In this document: positions 5,571-9,032 of the stretch, one piece after another | Position numbering within the stretch: the first letter of the stretch is position 1 | Layout of the letters: the number at the start of each line of letters is the position of its first letter | Source of the DNA: Oscillospiraceae bacterium | GTDB taxonomy: Bacteria > Bacillota > Clostridia > Christensenellales > Aristaeellaceae | Assembly: GCA_031266295.1 (NCBI GenBank) | Contig: JAISBH010000096.1 | Span: 1 to 9,032 of the forward strand | Reading direction: 5' to 3' | Length of the DNA stretch: 9,032 bases | The notes under the pieces: generated by a model | The model's database searches: none | Told to the model about the DNA's origin: nothing | The model's input: only the letters and a program-made list of their open reading frames with translations | Position numbers and translations under genes: made by a program

Positions 5571-7594
5571 AACGCATGAAACGCGCGAAGATAACGAGCG
5601 AAAAGAGGCTTGCGAAGCTCGGAGGTAGTTTCTGGACGCGGTTGCTGCGGATGCGCCTGAACGCGAAGATCACGCTGCTGGTCATTGCGGCGGGCGTGAT
5701 TCCGCTCCTGCTGAGCATCCTCATGTTCAACGGCTACGCGACGTCCGGGCAGCAGAAAACGGTTCGCGAGGGCGCGGCGGACGCGTTCGAGCAATTGTAC
5801 GGCATCCTAGAGAGCAACTTCGCAGTAGCGCAGAAAAACGCGTCGCTGCTGTTCGCTGCGGGTAGGACGCGCACGCTGCTACAAGAGACTGTGCCAAACA
5901 TGGAGCCGCTCGAACTTAACCACTTCCGCGCGGAAGTCCATACGATCATCGGCTTTATCGAGAACCGCGCGATATGGGATATGCGCGTGCGGCTGTTCCT
6001 GAACCCCGCGAACCGCTTCATGATCGAGGACGGGATGTACTATTCGCTGGAGGAGGCGCACGGCGAGCCGTGGTTTGAGCCGCTGACGGTCGCGCCGCAA
6101 AAGTCAATGTGGTATTCCTCCGGCACGGTCATGGCGGACGCTGCGGAACCTTCCGTTTTGTACAATGCTTCCGCTGAATCCGGCGCGCCGGAATTTTTAA
6201 TGGAGTCTGCGGCAGGACCCATAACGGAACCCATAACGGAACCCATCCCGGAATCCATACCAGGGCAGATTCTACTGTCCGATTCGAAAGAGACTTTCTG
6301 TTACCTCGTGCGCGTATGCGATCCGGCGAATTTCGGCAAAACGGTCGCGGTCGTGCAGATGGTGTTCGACGGCGGCGCGCTGAGGCGCGACATGCGGCAG
6401 TCGCTTCCGGCTCGGAAGGGAGCGGGCATCTATCTGTTCGACAGCGATGGTCGTGTTATCGCAAGCGTCAGCGAATGGAACGGCGCTCCCGCGCTGACCG
6501 GCGGGCTGACAGGGATACCGGCGATGCTGTTCTCCGCGACGCAATGGAGCGAGCAGATTATCGACGGGATGCGTTGCCACGTGCTGACGCGTGCGTTCTC
6601 GAAAAACTCGTGGCAGCTCGCGATGGTTGTGCCAATCGTCACCCCGATGACGTCGTTGATCAGCGATCGGCAGTGGATCGCGGTAGTGGCCGGCACGCTG
6701 GCGGGCGGTCTGGCAGTGATCATGATCACCATCCTTTTCCAAAGGGGGATCATCGGGCGCATCAACAGCGTGTGCGCCGGGATGCAGAACCTGCGCGACG
6801 GTCGCCTACGCTCGTTGCCGTCATCGCGCATACAAGATGAAGTGGGCGAATTGATCGAGAGTTACAACTACCTGGCGAAGGAGCTGAAAACGCTCCAGCG
6901 GCAGACGAAAACGTCGTCGGAACGCTTGCGCCGTTCGGAGCTTCAAACCCTGCACGCGCAGATCAATTCCCATTTTCTATATAATACACTGGAAATGGTC
7001 AACTACTACGCTTACCGCGAGGAACCCGCGCAGGTGGGGCGCATCGTCGATCTGCTCGCGAAGTTCTACAAGCGCTGTCTCAACCACGGCGCGGCGTTCG
7101 CCCCGTTATCCGAGGAAATTGACCTCGTCAACAATTATATGTCTATACAAAACATTCGCTATGCGGGCCGCGTACCGTTTGCGACGGATGTAACGGGCGA
7201 CTATCTGGGCGCGATTGTCCCGCATTTCATCCTGCAGCCGATCGTCGAGAACGCGCTGTACCATGGCATACTCGCCAAGTCGGACGCGAGCGGGGAAATT
7301 CGGCTCACGGCGTCTCTGGACGGGCAGGTATTGTCGCTGACCGTCGCCGACGACGGCGTCGGCGTGTCGGAAGAAAGCCTGCGCGAGATAGCCCACGGGC
7401 TGGACGTGTCGGACTCGTCGCGATTCAGCGAACGGCATTACGGGCTGCGCAACATCCGTGAGCGGCTGGCGGTGATCTACGGCGCGGCGTATGGCTTAAC
7501 GTTTGAGAGCGAGCAGGGCGCGGGCACGCGCGTAACCTTAACGATCCCCTTTCAGGAAGAAGGAGATCGGGGAGAAGCGGACAGTGAGAAATGA
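5567..7594 (+). CDS. yesM: YesM-like membrane sensor histidine kinase
   Basis: Membrane sensor that should detect an extracytoplasmic signal, likely a sugar or a sugar-loaded binding protein, and phosphorylate the upstream regulator. The 675-residue protein has TM1 near residues 35-57, a large extracytoplasmic sensor region to about 369, TM2 at about 371-391, a HAMP linker, then a His_kinase (PF06580) domain with His469 in QINSHFLYNTLE. The ATPase domain follows, with the N box Asn562 (IVENALYHG), DDGVG at 595-599, YGLRNIRERL from 625 and a GAGTRVTLTIP end. The usual NPHFLYN reads NSHFLYN here. The sensor region holds a Pro/Ile/Thr/Glu repeat at 218-233. GTG at 5567 overlaps the regulator stop by four bases (GTGA). 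An ATG at 5576 is an equally possible start, and no clear ribosome site is seen for either. Confidence 0.93.
   Translation: MKRMKRAKITSEKRLAKLGGSFWTRLLRMRLNAKITLLVIAAGVIPLLLSILMFNGYATSGQQKTVREGAADAFEQLYGILESNFAVAQKNASLLFAAGRTRTLLQETVPNMEPLELNHFRAEVHTIIGFIENRAIWDMRVRLFLNPANRFMIEDGMYYSLEEAHGEPWFEPLTVAPQKSMWYSSGTVMADAAEPSVLYNASAESGAPEFLMESAAGPITEPITEPIPESIPGQILLSDSKETFCYLVRVCDPANFGKTVAVVQMVFDGGALRRDMRQSLPARKGAGIYLFDSDGRVIASVSEWNGAPALTGGLTGIPAMLFSATQWSEQIIDGMRCHVLTRAFSKNSWQLAMVVPIVTPMTSLISDRQWIAVVAGTLAGGLAVIMITILFQRGIIGRINSVCAGMQNLRDGRLRSLPSSRIQDEVGELIESYNYLAKELKTLQRQTKTSSERLRRSELQTLHAQINSHFLYNTLEMVNYYAYREEPAQVGRIVDLLAKFYKRCLNHGAAFAPLSEEIDLVNNYMSIQNIRYAGRVPFATDVTGDYLGAIVPHFILQPIVENALYHGILAKSDASGEIRLTASLDGQVLSLTVADDGVGVSEESLREIAHGLDVSDSSRFSERHYGLRNIRERLAVIYGAAYGLTFESEQGAGTRVTLTIPFQEEGDRGEADSEK
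6218..6253 (+). repeat. In-frame 12-bp tandem repeat in kinase sensor domain
   Basis: CCCATAACGGAA occurs twice head to tail (6218-6229 and 6230-6241), followed by a variant CCCATCCCGGAA (6242-6253) and a more diverged partial unit. The repeat is in frame and encodes PITE-PITE-PIPE-SIPG (residues 218-233). Because the unit is a multiple of three, changes in copy number would lengthen or shorten the extracytoplasmic segment without breaking the gene. Confidence 0.85.
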
Positions 7595-7632
7595 GTTGTG
7601 GGCGCGTTTGTTTTCAGCGGAGGTTTGAATCT

Positions 7633-7671
7633 ATGATCGAGTCCGTGATCGAATCAGCCGTCACGTCATGA
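7633..7671 (+). CDS. Mini-ORF of 12 codons ahead of MATE gene (possible leader peptide)
   Basis: The ORF encodes MIESVIESAVTS. GGAGG at 7619-7623 stands 9 bases ahead of its ATG, a good site for initiation. The first eight codons are a 12-base tandem duplication (MIES then VIES) in which two of the three differences are synonymous (GAG/GAA, TCC/TCA). Its TGA overlaps the ATG of a second tiny ORF. It lies between the kinase stop and the MATE start, where leader peptides that tune transporter expression could sit. There is no recognised family, and it may simply be an untranslated spacer. Confidence 0.3.
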   Translation: MIESVIESAVTS

Positions 7672-7688
7672 AGGAGATAACCCAATAA
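7668..7688 (+). CDS. Six-codon ORF overlapping the mini-ORF stop
   Basis: ATG at 7668 shares ATGA with the stop of the preceding mini-ORF and encodes MKEITQ before a TAA. It has no ribosome site of its own, so translation would require re-initiation. The AAGGAG inside it is a ribosome-site-like sequence 39 bases from the MATE start, too far to serve that gene. Support is positional only, and it is more likely incidental. Confidence 0.12.
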   Translation: MKEITQ

Positions 7689-7697
7689 ATAAATCGT

Positions 7698-7703
7698 AAG
7701 GAG
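7698..7703 (+). promoter_or_regulatory. Ribosome binding site that fixes MATE start
   Basis: AAGGAG sits 6 bases upstream of the ATG at 7710. It supports this start even though it gives the transporter an unusually long hydrophilic N-terminal tail of about 32 residues. Confidence 0.8.
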
Positions 7704-7709
7704 TCCATC

Positions 7710-9032
7710 ATGCAGACCGAAACCATTCAGGCCGATAAGGCCGAAAAATCCAAGCAAAAATCACAGCAAGTATCACAGAAGAAACTTGAGCTGCTGGAGA
7801 ACGCGCCCGTATCGCGGGCCATATTCCTGCTAGCGCTGCCCACCATGATGGGCATGGCGGTGCAGATGCTCTACAATCTGACGGATACGTTCTTCATCGG
7901 CATGACGGGCAACAGCCTACTGGTCGCGGGCATATCGCTGGCGTCGCCGTTGTTCATGATTTTGCAAGGGGTTGGCAACATCTTCGCCATCGGCAGCGCG
8001 AGCCTCATCTCGCGTCAGTTGGGCGCGAAGGAGATGGAATCCGCCAAGCGTACATCTGCGGTCGCGTTCTACACAACACTAGCGCTCGGCATCGTTTTGA
8101 CGTGGTTGCTCATCGCGTTCAAAACGCCGTTGCTGCACAGCGTCGGCACGAGCGACTTGACGTTCAGCCCAACGAACGATTATTTTACGATCATCGCATG
8201 GTTTGCGCTGCCCAGCGTGCTGAATATCGCGCTGACCGGGCAGATGCGCGCGGAAGGCGCGACGCTGCAGGCGACGATCGGCATGTCGATCGGCATCGTC
8301 GCCAACATCATCCTGGATCCGATTATGATCCTTGGTATGCACATGGACGCGGCGGGTGCGGCGTGGGCGACGGTTATCGGTCACTGCTGCTCATTGAGTT
8401 ATAATTTGTACCACTTTATGTCGGGCAAGTCCGTGTTGAGCATACGTCCCGCACACTTCAAGCCTAGCGCGTTCACATACGGACAGACGCTCAAGATAGG
8501 CGCGCCGGCCTCGCTTTCGCAAGTGGTGATGTCCGTGTCGATGGTACTGAGCAACGTCGTCGCCTCGGGCTTTTCGGATGCGTTCGTCGCGGGCATCGGG
8601 ATCTTCATGCGCGTAGGCGGACTATGCCTGTCGCTGTTGTTTGGGCTGACGATGGGCTATCAGCCGTTCGCGGGTTACAACTTCGGCGCAAAGAAGTTCA
8701 GTCGCCTACGCGAGGGGTTGAAGGTGACGACGCTCCTCTCCACCGCGCTCGCGTGTGTGTTCGCGGTGCTGTTCTATACGCGAGGCGAGGCCATCATCCG
8801 CATGTTCATTCAAGACCCAGAGACGGTGCGCGCGGGTACAAAATTACTGCGCGCGCTTGTGATCGCCATGCCGCTCGTTGGCTTGCAGCTCACGCTGGGC
8901 ACTACGTTTCAAGCGCTGGGACAGTCCGTCAACGCGATGATCATCACGCTGGGTCGCCAGTGCCTCCTCTACCTGCCGCTGCTGTACACCCTCCCGCGCT
9001 TCTTTGGAGAGACTGATTTCGCCGACGCGCAG
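7710..9032 (+). CDS. MATE-family efflux transporter (MepA-like), 3' end beyond window
   Basis: Multi-membrane-span antiporter expected to export drugs, cationic compounds or metabolites in exchange for Na+ or H+. The reading frame stays open for 441 codons to the window edge, so the last residues are missing; family members usually have about 450-480. The first MatE repeat starts near residue 37 (LALPTMMGMAVQMLYNLTDTFFIG) and includes the conserved RAEG at 180-183 and NIILDPI from Asn199. The second repeat starts near 260 (LKIGAPASLSQVVMSVSMVLSN) and includes GYQPFAGYNFGAKKFSRL. Residues 1-32 form a Lys/Gln-rich hydrophilic tail longer than usual. No terminator separates it from the kinase gene 115 bases upstream, so co-transcription with the two-component pair is likely. 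The substrate cannot be predicted. Confidence 0.93.
   Translation, partial: MQTETIQADKAEKSKQKSQQVSQKKLELLENAPVSRAIFLLALPTMMGMAVQMLYNLTDTFFIGMTGNSLLVAGISLASPLFMILQGVGNIFAIGSASLISRQLGAKEMESAKRTSAVAFYTTLALGIVLTWLLIAFKTPLLHSVGTSDLTFSPTNDYFTIIAWFALPSVLNIALTGQMRAEGATLQATIGMSIGIVANIILDPIMILGMHMDAAGAAWATVIGHCCSLSYNLYHFMSGKSVLSIRPAHFKPSAFTYGQTLKIGAPASLSQVVMSVSMVLSNVVASGFSDAFVAGIGIFMRVGGLCLSLLFGLTMGYQPFAGYNFGAKKFSRLREGLKVTTLLSTALACVFAVLFYTRGEAIIRMFIQDPETVRAGTKLLRALVIAMPLVGLQLTLGTTFQALGQSVNAMIITLGRQCLLYLPLLYTLPRFFGETDFADAQ

Noticed and set aside
6272..6742. 156-codon minus-strand frame opposite the kinase gene
   Set aside because: Low-complexity Arg/His-rich product with no motif or ribosome site; the opposite strand encodes the kinase sensor and TM2.
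7608..7637. TTGTTT-18-TATGAT as a promoter for the MATE gene
   Set aside because: The -35 matches at only 3 of 6 positions and the -10 overlaps the mini-ORF start; too weak to annotate.

Overview
The window looks like a chromosomal segment from a Gram-positive (Firmicutes/Clostridia-type), fairly GC-rich bacterium. The grounds are strong AGGAGG-type ribosome binding sites before most genes, an LplB/YtcP-type oligosaccharide ABC importer, and a YesM/YesN-type two-component system. A gut or soil Clostridia member (for example Christensenellales-like) would fit, but the genus cannot be read from this sequence. All six genes lie on the plus strand, and no mobile element, tRNA, rRNA or CRISPR array is visible.

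Region 1 (1-3734) is an oligosaccharide importer: an LplB-type permease (127-1092), a YtcP/LplC-type permease (1151-2086) and a secreted solute-binding protein with an LplA/DUF3502-type C-terminus (2196-3734). No ATPase subunit or glycoside hydrolase is present. The system probably borrows a shared MsmK-type ATPase from elsewhere. A large hairpin at 3788-3831 closes this region.

Region 2 (3735-7594) is the regulatory pair. A near-consensus sigma-A promoter (TTGACA, 17 bp, TATCAT) precedes a YesN-like response regulator (receiver plus AraC-type DNA-binding domain). Its stop codon overlaps the start of a YesM-like sensor histidine kinase. By family precedent the kinase senses an extracytoplasmic sugar-related signal and the regulator activates the neighbouring importer. 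This pairing is inferred from context.

Region 3 (7595-9032) is a 115-bp spacer holding two tiny overlapping ORFs, the first with a good ribosome binding site. It is followed by a MATE-family multidrug/cation antiporter that runs off the right edge. There is no terminator between the kinase and the MATE gene, so read-through from the regulatory operon is likely.

Most of the window is a familiar type of sugar-uptake locus. The points most worth a second look are the mini-ORFs before the MATE gene, the hairpin with two alternative pairings and the palindrome over the -35 box between importer and regulator, the 12-bp in-frame repeat in the kinase sensor domain, and the lack of a lipobox in the binding protein.
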